Below are positions 50,962 through 59,682 of a stretch of 64,000 nucleotides of DNA, in pieces (position 1 is the stretch's first letter; each line of letters opens with the position of its first letter). The notes beneath the pieces were generated by a model, which was not told where the DNA came from, made no database searches, and saw only the letters and a program-made list of their open reading frames with translations. A program made the position numbers and the translations under genes. This DNA comes from Streptomyces piniterrae (lineage in GTDB: Bacteria > Actinomycetota > Actinomycetes > Streptomycetales > Streptomycetaceae): the NCBI RefSeq assembly GCF_005048155.1, contig NZ_SUMB01000006.1:186001-250000 (forward strand). Reading direction: 5' to 3'.

Positions 50962-52031
50962 AGGGCGTCATTTTCGACGGCGAGCGGCCCCGGGTCGTGG
51001 ACGATCTGGAGGTGCGGGATCCGGGGCCGGGGGAGGTGCTGGTCGGGATCCGGGCCGCCGGGCTCTGCCACAGCGACTTGTCAGTGGTCGATGGGACGAT
51101 TCCCTTCCCGGTGCCGGTGGTGCTGGGGCATGAGGGAGCGGGGGTGGTGGAGGCCGTGGGGGCGGGCGTCGGCCATGTGGCGCCCGGTGACCATGTGGCG
51201 TTGTCGACGCTGGCGAACTGCGGGGCGTGCGCGGAGTGCGACCGGGGGCGGCCGACGATGTGCCGGAAGGCGATCGGGATGCCGGGGAGGCCGTTCCGGC
51301 GGGGCGGCGCCGAGCTGTTCAACTTCGCGTCCAATTCGGCGTTCGCGGAGCGTACGGTCGTCAAGGCGGTCCAGGCGGTGAAGATCGCCGAGGATATTCC
51401 GCCGACGTCGGCCGCGCTGCTCGGGTGCGGGGTGCTGACCGGGGTCGGCGCCGTGCTCAACCGGGCGCGGGTCGACCGCGGGGACTCGGTCGTGGTGATC
51501 GGTACCGGCGGTATCGGGCTCAATGTGCTCCAGGGTGCGCGGATCGCGGGCGCTTCGGCGATCGTCGCGGTGGACGCCAATCCCGCCAAGGAGGCGGTGG
51601 CGCGGCAGTTCGGGGCGACGCATTTCATCGACGCTTCGGCGGCGGACACGGACAGCGTCAAGGCGGTGAAGGAGATCCTGCCGACCGGGGCCGACCACGC
51701 CTTCGAGTGCGTGGGCAGCACCCGGCTGATCCGGCAGGCGATCGATCTGCTGGACCGGCACGGTCAGGCGGTGCTGCTGGGTGTGCCACCGGCCGGCGCG
51801 GAGGCGTCGTTCGTGGTGTCCTCGATGTATCTGGACAAGTCGATCCTGGGCTGTCGCTACGGGTCGTCCCGGCCGCAGCGGGACATCGCGCTGTACGCCC
51901 GGCTGTACCGCGAAGGTCGGCTGCTGCTGGACGAGTTGGTGACCACGGTCTATCCGGTCGAGGACTTCGCGAAGGCGGCGGACGACGCACACCATGGGCG
52001 GGTGGCGCGGGCCGTGCTGACGTTCGCCTGA
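50958..52031 (+). CDS. Zinc-dependent alcohol dehydrogenase (class III-like MDR)
   Basis: A 357-residue medium-chain dehydrogenase. The catalytic zinc ligands are in GLCHSD and GHEGAG; structural zinc is CGACAECDRGRPTMC at about 88-102. NAD-binding VVIGTGGIGLNVLQGARIAGAS is present. It resembles S-(hydroxymethyl)mycothiol/alcohol dehydrogenases with C-terminal YPVEDFAKAADD. ATGA overlap with the upstream acyl-CoA dehydrogenase. The alcohol handled is not known; context suggests a lipid-derived intermediate. Confidence 0.9.
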   Translation: MKGVIFDGERPRVVDDLEVRDPGPGEVLVGIRAAGLCHSDLSVVDGTIPFPVPVVLGHEGAGVVEAVGAGVGHVAPGDHVALSTLANCGACAECDRGRPTMCRKAIGMPGRPFRRGGAELFNFASNSAFAERTVVKAVQAVKIAEDIPPTSAALLGCGVLTGVGAVLNRARVDRGDSVVVIGTGGIGLNVLQGARIAGASAIVAVDANPAKEAVARQFGATHFIDASAADTDSVKAVKEILPTGADHAFECVGSTRLIRQAIDLLDRHGQAVLLGVPPAGAEASFVVSSMYLDKSILGCRYGSSRPQRDIALYARLYREGRLLLDELVTTVYPVEDFAKAADDAHHGRVARAVLTFA

Positions 52032-52046
52032 CTCGGTGGCCGGGGC

Positions 52047-52128
52047 TCGGGGCCTTCCGGCCCCGACCCGTCGGGCAGGCCCAAGCGTCCCGGCCCGGCC
52101 CGTGGGCGCCCGGCCGAAGGCGCCCACG
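52047..52128. terminator. Two terminator hairpins between convergent genes
   Basis: TCGGGGCC-TTCC-GGCCCCGA at 52047-52066 and CGTGGGCGCC-N8-GGCGCCCACG at 52101-52128. The alcohol dehydrogenase ends at 52031 and the lipoprotein gene ends at 52137 on the other strand, so the pair serves both directions. Confidence 0.8.
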
Positions 52129-52136
52129 GCGGTCGT

Positions 52137-53093
52137 TCAGTCGACGTACTCCACCTTGATCGGCGCGGTGTTGTTCTCCTCGTCCGGGTCCTTGGGGTCG
52201 GACTCCGCCACGGAGATCGTTCCCTGGGCGCCCTCGACCCGCTTGTCGATACGAACCCGCAGCTCCGGCATGGTGATCCCGGCTGAGGGGCACTCCACCA
52301 GCCCGTTCTCGCCCTCGACGTATTCGCAGAAGAGGGTTTCGCTCTGCTCCCCCTCACGACGCCCCTCCAGGCTGATGCCCTCGGGCAGGGTCAGCCGCAT
52401 GGCGCCCTGGTAGTCGGCCTTGCCCAGCACATCGATGGCCACGACCTCGCCCACCTTGCCCTTGATGGTGACCTCGGGGGCCTGCGGATCGTGGACGTCG
52501 GTGGTGGAGAACTCCAGCACGTCGTGGGCTGTTTCGGCCTCCCCGTGCTGCAACGCGGTGAAGTCGCCGCCGCTGCCGTCCACGGGTCGGAGCCCGAGCG
52601 GCGCGCCGGTTCCCCGCGGGGCGGAGTCGGGCGGCAGTTCGGCGGTGGGCAGCACGTCGTGGGCCCGGTACCGGCCGTAGGAGATCTGTCCGTGTCGCGC
52701 GTTCTTGCGGGTCAAGGCCGTGATCGGCCCGTCGGTCTCGTACGCTTCCCCGGCCGGCAGCGGACCGGAGATCTTGCACACCGCTTTGGTGGCCGAGGTG
52801 GCCTTGTCGTAACGGCAGTTGCCGTACCGCCCGCGCAGCGTTGCCTTCTCCGCTTTCACCACGATGATGAGGTCGTCGTCGATATCGGTGTCCCCCCGGT
52901 TGCCGAAGGCGGGCGTCAGCGGCAGCTCGGAGCCGGGCTTCGCCTCGGTCAGGAATGCGTCCTGGCGCACGGTCAGAATCGGTGCGCCGACAACCAGTTG
53001 GGTGGTGTGTCGGACGGTGGGAACGTTGTCGCTGGTCACAGCGATCTTCAGGCGCCCGCCCGGGCCCTTCGCCGCCCCCGGTCGCGCCTTCAC
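52137..53093 (-). pseudogene. C-terminal fragment of a frame-split lipoprotein
   Basis: A 318-residue open frame without a signal sequence: a beta-rich domain (RLKIAVTSDNVPTVRHTTQLVVGAP, then FLTEAKPGSELPLTP; SDPKDPDEENNTAPIKVEY at the end). It begins at a GTG overlapping the stop of the N-terminal piece at 53090 (GTGA), in a different frame. Either a one-base indel broke a single secreted lipoprotein, or the pieces are coupled. The domain makes sense only if exported, so I favour a frameshift. No named family recognised. Confidence 0.65.
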
Positions 53094-53320
53094 GCGCCGG
53101 AGTCCGGCGCCGTGGATCGGAGAAGGTAGTACGTGTTCAACGCGTACCGGATCTTCAGTTCCGGCTTCGAGTGCTTCACAGCAGGCGCGGACTGCTTCTC
53201 CGCCCCCGGGGCTTGCTTCTTGGCGCAGGAAGCCACTGCCCCGCTGAGTGCGACCAGCAGGGCGGCTGCCCCGGATGCGACCGCGCGTCGCCGCCGCAGA
53301 ACCCCTCGTAAATCCTTCAT
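53090..53320 (-). pseudogene. N-terminal lipoprotein fragment (signal peptide part of the split gene)
   Basis: A 76-residue piece: MKDLRGVLRRRRAVASGAAALLVALSGAVASC is a strong lipoprotein signal (quoted in part; lipobox VASC), then a Lys/Ala-rich stretch and ELKIRYALNTYYLLRS before stopping. It is followed by the downstream frame at 52137-53093. The junction lies near 53090-53093 within CGCGTGAAGG. Alone it would be an odd short lipoprotein. Confidence 0.6.
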
Positions 53321-53448
53321 GAACGACTAGACCGGACGGCATGCCGAGCGGTTGGCCAGGCAACGGTTGCGATCCGGCAAGGGCTCGGGTGCCCCCGTTC
53401 GCCGATATTCGCTTGAGCCCGCGTCCGCGTCTCCGCTTGGCTTCCCGT

Positions 53449-54639
53449 ATGGGATATCGATCGCTGGCCACAAAACCCATCCTGACCTGGGGACTTGTCG
53501 CGATGTGCGCCCGTCTTCCGGTGGCGATGGCGCCCCTCGCGCTGGTCTTTCTGGTCCGCGAGCGCCCCGGCGGCTACGCCTGGGGCGCCGCGCTGGCCGC
53601 GGCCTATGTGGTCGGCGAGGTGGCGGGGGCGGCGGTGCTCGGCACGCTGCTGCGGCCGGAGCGGGCGCGGCTCCAGCTCGCGGTCGGACTGGTGGCCGGC
53701 GCGGCGGCGTTCGCGGCGCTGGGGGCGTTTCCCGACGCGCCGCGGGTGGTGCAGGGGGCCTTCGCCGTGTGCGCGGGTGCCGCACCGGCCGCCGCGCCCG
53801 GGGGGCTGCGTGCCCTGCTGCTGCAACTCGCCGAGGACACCGGCGAGGGCCTGACCGCGAAGGCGCTGAGCGCCGAGTCCGTCATGGGCTACCTGCTGTG
53901 GGCCGTATCGCCGGCGCTGGTGACCGGGCTGGCGCTGGGCGTGTCTGCGAGCCTGCCGATGCTGCTGGCCGCCGTGCTGATGGCGCTGCCGGCCGGCGGG
54001 ATGTGGCTGCTGCCGCGCGGCCGTGCGGCGGACACCGCGGACGAGCCGGGCGTCTCCAAGGCCCGTACGCTCGCCGGCGCGTGGCCGATCTATGTGTCCG
54101 GTGCCGCCTCGATGGCCCTGCTCGCGCTCGCCGAACTGCTCCTGCCGGCCCTGCTGGAGCAGCGGGGCATCGCGGTGGGCTGGTCGGGACCGCTGCTGGC
54201 CGGGTACTCGCTGGCCACCGCCGTCGGCGCGTTCGTCTACGGGCTGCGCAACTGGCCCGGCCGGCTGCGTACGCAGTGCCTGGTACTGCTGCCGTCGATC
54301 GCCGTCTGCGTGGCGGCGGTTGCCGTGCTGCCCGTGATCGGCGGGCTGACGGTGGCGCTGCTGACGGCCGGGGTGCTGGCCGCCGGTGTGCAGGTGGCAC
54401 GCGGCCTGTCGTTGCGCGAGGCGCTGCCGACCAGTGCGCTGGCGGCCGGGTATTCGGTGTCGTACGCGGTGGTCGGCGCGGGTTATGCGGCGACGGCTCT
54501 GCTGTCCGGCGCCGTACTGGATGTGGCGGCGCCGTCGACGGCGATCCTGTGCGGGGTGGCGCTGATGCTCGTACTGACCGGGGTGAGCGCACTGGGCGAA
54601 CTGCGGAGGGTGCCGGGGCGGGTGGTGGTGACGGGGTGA
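53449..54639 (+). CDS. MFS transporter
   Basis: A 396-residue, 12-span major-facilitator protein (LTWGLVAMCARLPVAMAPLALVFLV; VVGEVAGAAVLGTLL; many GALA/VAGA membrane segments). The start is uncertain: ATG at 53449 fits the first span best and earlier ATGs add polar residues. No substrate can be read. It belongs to the actinobacterial set of small drug- or metabolite-efflux-like MFS proteins. The next gene is a second MFS transporter of a different subfamily. Confidence 0.85.
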   Translation: MGYRSLATKPILTWGLVAMCARLPVAMAPLALVFLVRERPGGYAWGAALAAAYVVGEVAGAAVLGTLLRPERARLQLAVGLVAGAAAFAALGAFPDAPRVVQGAFAVCAGAAPAAAPGGLRALLLQLAEDTGEGLTAKALSAESVMGYLLWAVSPALVTGLALGVSASLPMLLAAVLMALPAGGMWLLPRGRAADTADEPGVSKARTLAGAWPIYVSGAASMALLALAELLLPALLEQRGIAVGWSGPLLAGYSLATAVGAFVYGLRNWPGRLRTQCLVLLPSIAVCVAAVAVLPVIGGLTVALLTAGVLAAGVQVARGLSLREALPTSALAAGYSVSYAVVGAGYAATALLSGAVLDVAAPSTAILCGVALMLVLTGVSALGELRRVPGRVVVTG

Positions 54640-54650
54640 TCGCTGATGGG

Positions 54651-54692
54651 CGATGGTGATCGACGTCGGGGCGACGGTGATCGCCGTCGGGT
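54651..54692 (+). repeat. 21-base tandem repeat between the two MFS genes
   Basis: CGATGGTGATCGACGTCGGGG (first 20 bases quoted would suffice) is followed directly by a second copy differing at three positions (CGACGGTGATCGCCGTCGGG). A partial related copy stands just before. Its period of 21 could place binding sites on one helix face. Confidence 0.6.
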
Positions 54693-54835
54693 GGGTGTGG
54701 GCTGATGGTGGCCGGTGCGGACGGCCCGGCTGACGTACCTGCCGGGCCGGGTCTCCCGCCCCTCTGGCCCGATCCTTGCGAACCCTGTCCCTCCGGCCAC
54801 TCGTTCCGCTTCCACGGATCCCGGAAGCTGCTCGG

Positions 54836-56215
54836 GTGACCCAGACACCCGAACTGCCCGTACGCGCCGATGACCAGGCCGGACCGGAGGCGTCCGGCGA
54901 TGGTGCCGCCGCGCCCGCCGCCGCGCCGCGCCGCCGGCGTCCGCACCGCGCCTGGGCGGTGGCCGCCGTCACCTTCCTCACGATCATCGGCGCGGCCGGC
55001 TTCGCCTCCCTGCCCGGCCTGCTCATCGAGCCGCTGCACGCCGAGTTCCACTGGTCGCGCGGCACCATCGGCTTCGCGGTGTCGGTGAACCTCGCCCTCT
55101 ACGGGCTGACGGCACCGTTCGCGGCCGCGCTGATGGACCGCTTCGGCATCCGGCGGGTGGTCGCCGTCGCCCTCATGGTGATCGCGGTCGGCACCGGACT
55201 GACCGTCTTCATGACGGCCTCCTGGCAACTCGTCCTCCTGTGGGGCGTGTTGGTCGGCCTGGGCAGCGGCTCGATGGCACTCGCGTTCGCCGCGACGGTC
55301 ACCGGCCGCTGGTTCACCGAGCGGCGCGGGCTGGTCACCGGCATCCTCACCGCGGCCGGCGCCTCCGGGCAGCTCGTCTTCCTGCCGCTCCTCTCCTGGA
55401 TCGTCGACCGCCACGACCACCACGACTGGCGGCCGGCCGCCGTGACCGTCGCGCTCGCGGCCGTCGCCGTCGTCCCCCTGGTGTGGCTGCTGCTGCGCGA
55501 CCACCCGGCGGACGTCGGCCTCGCGCCGTACGGGGCAAGGGAGTTCGTACCCAAGCCGCCGCCGCAGCGGGGCGCGGCCCGACGCGCGATACGGGCGCTG
55601 GTCTCGGCGGCCCGAACCGGACCGTTCTGGCTGCTGGCCGGCACCTTCGCGATCTGCGGCGCCACGACGAACGGCCTGGTCAAGACCCACTTCGTGCCCG
55701 CGGCCCACGACCACGGCATGCCGATGACGGCGGCCGCCTCGCTGCTCGCGGTCATCGGCGTCTTCGACATCGCCGGCACCATCGCCTCGGGCTGGTTCAC
55801 CGACCGCTTCGACACCCGCCGCCTGCTCGCCGTCTACTACGGCCTGCGGGGTGTGTCGCTGATGTTCCTGCCGCTGCTGCTCGCGGACTCGGTCCACCCG
55901 CCGATGGTCTTCTTCATCGTCTTCTACGGGCTGGACTGGGTGGCCACCGTCCCGCCGACGATCGCCCTGTGCCGCGAGTACTACGGCGAGGACAGTGCGA
56001 TCGTCTTCGGCTGGGTCCTGGCCGCCCACCAGGTCGGCGCCGGCCTGATCGCCTTCGCGGGCGGCCTGGCCCGCGACACCTTCGGCACCTACGACCCGGT
56101 CTGGTACACCTCCGGCGCGTTGTGCGCGCTCGCCGCGCTGATGGCCCTGGTGATACGGAGGCGAGGCGCCGCCGGGTCACCTGCCGCCCCGGCCCCGGAG
56201 GCGGCAGCGGCATAG
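54836..56215 (+). CDS. MFS transporter (oxalate/monocarboxylate-like)
   Basis: A 459-residue 12-span MFS protein. The first span is AVAAVTFLTIIGAAGFASLPGLL, followed by motif A-like MDRFGIRRV at about 107-115 and the strong motif GRWFTERRGLVTGILTAAGA typical of monocarboxylate/oxalate-family (MCT-like) carriers; the centre has a basic loop. GTG at 54836 is preferred over an upstream ATG at 54776. The family suggests export or import of an organic acid. No regulator is adjacent. Confidence 0.87.
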   Translation: MTQTPELPVRADDQAGPEASGDGAAAPAAAPRRRRPHRAWAVAAVTFLTIIGAAGFASLPGLLIEPLHAEFHWSRGTIGFAVSVNLALYGLTAPFAAALMDRFGIRRVVAVALMVIAVGTGLTVFMTASWQLVLLWGVLVGLGSGSMALAFAATVTGRWFTERRGLVTGILTAAGASGQLVFLPLLSWIVDRHDHHDWRPAAVTVALAAVAVVPLVWLLLRDHPADVGLAPYGAREFVPKPPPQRGAARRAIRALVSAARTGPFWLLAGTFAICGATTNGLVKTHFVPAAHDHGMPMTAAASLLAVIGVFDIAGTIASGWFTDRFDTRRLLAVYYGLRGVSLMFLPLLLADSVHPPMVFFIVFYGLDWVATVPPTIALCREYYGEDSAIVFGWVLAAHQVGAGLIAFAGGLARDTFGTYDPVWYTSGALCALAALMALVIRRRGAAGSPAAPAPEAAAA

Positions 56216-56294
56216 GGCGTGTCCGAGCCGCCAACGCCCTTGCCACTGCTGACGGCTTCCGGCCTGCTCACGGGATGCCCATGCGAAGATCCCC

Positions 56295-56328
56295 CGCGAG
56301 TGCACTGTTCCTTCGCGAGTGCACTGTT
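56295..56328 (+). repeat. 19-base direct duplication upstream of the GNAT gene
   Basis: CGCGAGTGCACTGTT occurs at 56295-56309 and again at 56314-56328, 19 bases apart, with a self-complementary GTGCAC core in each. It lies 40-70 bases before the GNAT start, a position where an operator would sit. Confidence 0.5.
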
Positions 56329-56365
56329 TCCGGTTCCGTACCGGCTCCGACCCTGGAAGGTCACG

Positions 56366-56926
56366 ATGTACGCGATATCCCTGGGCGACGACGGTGCGGA
56401 GCTGCGCCCCCTCGAACCGTGGCAGGCCGGGGAGTTCCTGGCCCACATGGACCGGGGTCGGGAGTTCATCGGGCAGCACAACGCGCTGCCCGACGTCGTC
56501 ACAGACCTGGCGTCGAGCCGCGCGTTCCTCCAGGCGTACGCGGAGAAGGCCGCGGCCGACACCGGGCGGATCCACGGCATCTGGGCGGACGGCAGGCTGG
56601 TCGGCGCGGTCATCCTCCGGACCATGGACGTCAAGCAGGGCACCGCAGAGGCGGGCTGCTGGCTGGAGCCGTCGGCGGTGGGCAGGGGCCTGGTGACCCG
56701 GGCCGTGCGGGTGCTCATCGACTGGGCCGTCGAGGCGCGCGGCATCCACCGCGTGGAGTGGTGGGTCTCGGCGACGAACGAGCCCAGCATCGCCGTGGCC
56801 CGGCGCCTCGGCATGACGAAGGACGGCGTGCTGCGGGAGAGCCATCCGCACCGGGGAAAGCGACACGACGAGGAGATCTGGTCGGTGCTTGCACCGGAGT
56901 GGCGGGCCGGCGAACGGGCTGTCTGA
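56366..56926 (+). CDS. GNAT acetyltransferase (RimJ/RimL-like)
   Basis: A 186-residue acetyltransferase. Start MYAISLGDDGAELRPLEPWQAGEFL, then the acetyl-CoA loop SAVGRGLVTRAVRVLIDWA near 110-128 and the IHRVEWWVSATNEPSIAVARRLGM motif B. It is closest in layout to RimJ/RimL-type N-acetyltransferases and antibiotic acetylators. ATG at 56366 follows GGAAGG. The acceptor is unknown. Confidence 0.87.
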   Translation: MYAISLGDDGAELRPLEPWQAGEFLAHMDRGREFIGQHNALPDVVTDLASSRAFLQAYAEKAAADTGRIHGIWADGRLVGAVILRTMDVKQGTAEAGCWLEPSAVGRGLVTRAVRVLIDWAVEARGIHRVEWWVSATNEPSIAVARRLGMTKDGVLRESHPHRGKRHDEEIWSVLAPEWRAGERAV

Positions 56927-57048
56927 GCGCGTCACACGAGGCGGGGCGTGAACGGGGCGGCAGGCCGGGGGACGCCTTCGGCACTGCGCCCGCACCGGCT
57001 GAACGCCCTGACACCCAGGGCCCGTCCCATCGGACCATCGGGCAGGCC

Positions 57049-57714
57049 CTAGACCCGAGGGCCGCCGTCCAGAACGGCGAACACACCTCGAACCCGGGTG
57101 CCGTCCGGCAGCTGCCAGGCGCCTGCGACGTGGCCTGCCGCGCCCTGGGGAACGAACGGCGAGCCTTCCGGGACGGGCCGCAGGACCCGGTGCAGACGCA
57201 GGGTCGTGTCATGCGGTGCGGGCAGCTCGGTGCCGTCTTCGCTGTCGGTGGCCGTGGTGGTGAAGTCCGCCGGGGTGTCGCCGGCACCGGTGTACGAGCG
57301 GGTGACCTCCCGGTCGGGGGTGTCGCTGGTGCTCTGGGCCTGGGCCTCGGCCCGGCCCTCGATCAGGGCCAGCAACTGGGCGACCAGCACCGGGTCGTGG
57401 CAGCCGTCGTAGGCCCAGCGCCGCCCCAGCACCCCGTGCTCCATGGTGCCGACGAGGGCGTGCTCCGCTCCGTCCAGTGGGGCGCCGCGATAGGTGAGCG
57501 GCACCAGGTAGGACGTCGGGTGAGGTCCGGCGGTGTCGGTGGCGACCATGAACTCGATCCCGACCGCGCCGCTCGGGTCGTCCAGCCGGAAGCCGCCGGC
57601 CTTGGTCAACGTCGGTTCGCCCGTGCCCCCGCGGTACCACGGGCGGGAGGGCAGCCAGTCGGTGAGCAGTTCCAGCTTGGTCGGCTTGAGGACGGTGTGG
57701 TGTATGACGGCCAT
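57049..57714 (-). CDS. Stand-alone maltokinase N-terminal cap-like protein
   Basis: A 221-residue protein whose start, IHHTVLKPTKLELLTDWLPSRPWYRGG and GGFRLDDPSGAVGIEFMV, matches the N-terminal cap domain of Pep2/maltokinase as I know it. The kinase domain itself is absent. So it cannot phosphorylate maltose; it could bind or modulate a maltokinase or have acquired a separate role. Expression context: isolated, opposite the GNAT gene. No glgE cluster is visible. Confidence 0.8.
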   Translation of the reverse strand: MAVIHHTVLKPTKLELLTDWLPSRPWYRGGTGEPTLTKAGGFRLDDPSGAVGIEFMVATDTAGPHPTSYLVPLTYRGAPLDGAEHALVGTMEHGVLGRRWAYDGCHDPVLVAQLLALIEGRAEAQAQSTSDTPDREVTRSYTGAGDTPADFTTTATDSEDGTELPAPHDTTLRLHRVLRPVPEGSPFVPQGAAGHVAGAWQLPDGTRVRGVFAVLDGGPRV

Positions 57715-57881
57715 GCCGCACGTTCCCTTCCGTTGCGTGGAGGCGAGGTTTCACACCCTGTCATCCGTGCGGCGCCGACAAGGTGGTTCTCCGCCCGGCG
57801 TGATCCACAAGACATGCTGCGGGTCGCCCCGGTGGCGACCCGCCGCCGGTCGCCGTGGATGATCCCCGGAGGGGGTGCGGG

Positions 57882-58793
57882 ATGGCGAGGAGCGAGGGTG
57901 CGGCGGCCGGGCAGGACGGTGCCGTCTGGAGTGGGCGGACCGTTCTGGTGTCGATGGCGGCGCTGCTCGGTGAGGTGATGACCGCCGGTGCCGGGCTGGT
58001 GTTGTTCGGGTTCACACAGGAGGGGGAGCCGCCCAACGCGTTTCTGTTGGGGTTCGGGGTGCCGGTCCTCTGCGTGCTCGGGGCCGTTCCCGGCTTCGCG
58101 CTGACGATCACTTTGGTGCTGCCCACGCTGATGCTGGCGCGGTGGGCGGCCCGGCGGGGCGGCCTGCCAGGGCGGCCGGCATGGTGGTTGACGGCCGCCG
58201 CCGCACCGTTCGCGGCGGCTGCCGCGACGCTTGCCTACGGGACGTTCTTCGCGCTCCTCACCGCCTCCGCCGAGCCGCCCCTGGTCTACGTGGTGTGCTG
58301 GGCGCTGCTCACCATGGCCGCCCTACCGGCCGCGCTGCTCGCCGCGGTCGTCGGCCGGGGCGCCGGGGGCGGGCGTCCCCTGAGGCCGTCCCCCGGCGTC
58401 GTCGGGACGGGACTCGCTTCCGTCGCCGGGTTCGCCGTACTGACCGTGGTGGCCCTCGCGACCGATCTGTTGCCGCTGTACGAGCCACCGCACCTGGACC
58501 GTGCCTCGGCCGCCGGCGTCTGGGAGGACGACGACGGCGGGACCCTGCGCCTGCGGTCCGACGGGCGGGCGTCGGCCCACCGGGTGGGCGAGCCGGGCGA
58601 CCGCTGCTCAGGCGGCGGCAGGTGGGAGCTGACCGTGCCGTTGGCGGACCCCGACGCTCAGGAACTGAGGGTGACCGGCGGCTGCCCGGGATCCTGGGAC
58701 GTCGGCGGTACGGCGGACCGGCCCACGCTGTACTACTTCACTGACGACCCTGACACGGGCAGGAGATATGAGCTGACCCGGAGGGACGACTGA
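57882..58793 (+). CDS. Membrane protein with extracytoplasmic C-terminal domain
   Basis: A 303-residue protein with four or five hydrophobic segments in the first 190 residues (SMAALLGEVMTAGAGLVLFGF; LGAVPGFALTITLVLPTLM; LTAAAAPFAAAAATLAYG; VVCWALLTMAALPAALLAAVV; SVAGFAVLTVVALATDLL). A polar C-terminal domain follows with WEDDDGGTLRLRSDGRAS and Cys-containing loops (GDRCSGGG, GGCPGSWD). It resembles the many Streptomyces envelope proteins of unknown role. ATG at 57882 follows GGAGG. A 7-base repeat (GACTGAC) marks its stop. Confidence 0.78.
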   Translation: MARSEGAAAGQDGAVWSGRTVLVSMAALLGEVMTAGAGLVLFGFTQEGEPPNAFLLGFGVPVLCVLGAVPGFALTITLVLPTLMLARWAARRGGLPGRPAWWLTAAAAPFAAAAATLAYGTFFALLTASAEPPLVYVVCWALLTMAALPAALLAAVVGRGAGGGRPLRPSPGVVGTGLASVAGFAVLTVVALATDLLPLYEPPHLDRASAAGVWEDDDGGTLRLRSDGRASAHRVGEPGDRCSGGGRWELTVPLADPDAQELRVTGGCPGSWDVGGTADRPTLYYFTDDPDTGRRYELTRRDD

Positions 58794-58821
58794 CGACTGA
58801 CGACTGACCTCGAAGTCGGCC

Positions 58822-59451
58822 TTACGCATCGAAGCGCCCGAATCCTCCCCGGTGGAAGAGCAGCGGGCCGCGCTCCGCCGCGACCGGGTCCGTGCCCAAG
58901 GCGTCCACCCGGCCGATCACGATGAGGTGGTCGCCGCCCGTATGCACCGCGTGGATCGTGCAGTCGATCCAGGCGGGTACGTCCGTCAGCCGCGGTGAAC
59001 CGGTCGCCGGTGCCGCGACGTAGGAGACACCGGCGAACTTGTCGCCCCCGCTGACCGCGAAGCCGCGGCACAGCGCGCCCTGGTCGGCGCCGAGGATGTT
59101 GACGCAGAAGACGCCGGCATCGGCGATCCGCGGCCAGGTGGTCGAAGTGCGCGCCACCATGAACGTGACCAGCGGCGGGTCCAGGGACAGCGAGGCGAAG
59201 GACTGGCAGGCGAAACCGGCCGGGCCCGCCTCTCCCGGTGCGGTGATGACGGTGACGCCGCTCGCGAAGTGCCCCAGGACGGTGCGGAATTCGGCCGGGT
59301 CCAGCGGGGCGCGCTCGTCCTCGCGTACGGCGCGCAGGGCGGGGCGGGGGAGCGGGGCGGCGGGTGCGGCGGCCGCCGTCGGTGCGCCTACCGAGCGCAG
59401 GTATCGCACGGCCGTAGCCGCCATTCCAGCGTGTCCCATCATGGGTTTCAT
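58822..59451 (-). CDS. Flavin reductase-like FMN-binding protein
   Basis: A 209-residue protein: ~40 residues of Ala/Pro-rich leader and then the flavin reductase-like domain (EFRTVLGHFASGVTVITA; PAGFACQSFASLSLDPPLVTFMV; NILGADQGALCRGFA; DHLIVIGRVDALG). Such proteins deliver reduced FMN to a two-component monooxygenase. No monooxygenase is adjacent. Several Met codons lie at 59451, 59442, 59439 and 59427; the start could be any of these. It is divergent from the sigma-factor gene, about 230 bases apart. Confidence 0.85.
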   Translation of the reverse strand: MKPMMGHAGMAATAVRYLRSVGAPTAAAAPAAPLPRPALRAVREDERAPLDPAEFRTVLGHFASGVTVITAPGEAGPAGFACQSFASLSLDPPLVTFMVARTSTTWPRIADAGVFCVNILGADQGALCRGFAVSGGDKFAGVSYVAAPATGSPRLTDVPAWIDCTIHAVHTGGDHLIVIGRVDALGTDPVAAERGPLLFHRGGFGRFDA

Positions 59452-59682
59452 TGAAACTGATGGAGCGTCAGATAGGAAGGGGGTGAGGGGAAGGGGCAGG
59501 AAGGGGTGAGGGGAGGGGGCGGTGTGCGATCCCACCCTTGGGGGTGGTTTGCCGGTGATCAGGGGGGCGGGTTCGGGGGATTCGCGGGAGATTGCAGGGT
59601 CGATTCCTGATTGGCCTCCGGGCGCCCGGGTACCTTCCACCTCGGCCGCGCCGTAGCCAAGCACGGGGGAGAGTTCCGGTAC

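Noticed and set aside
58786..58807. Three tandem GACTGAC-like units as a CRISPR or att site
   Set aside because: Only a 7-base unit at the end of one gene; probably slippage, no inserted element nearby.
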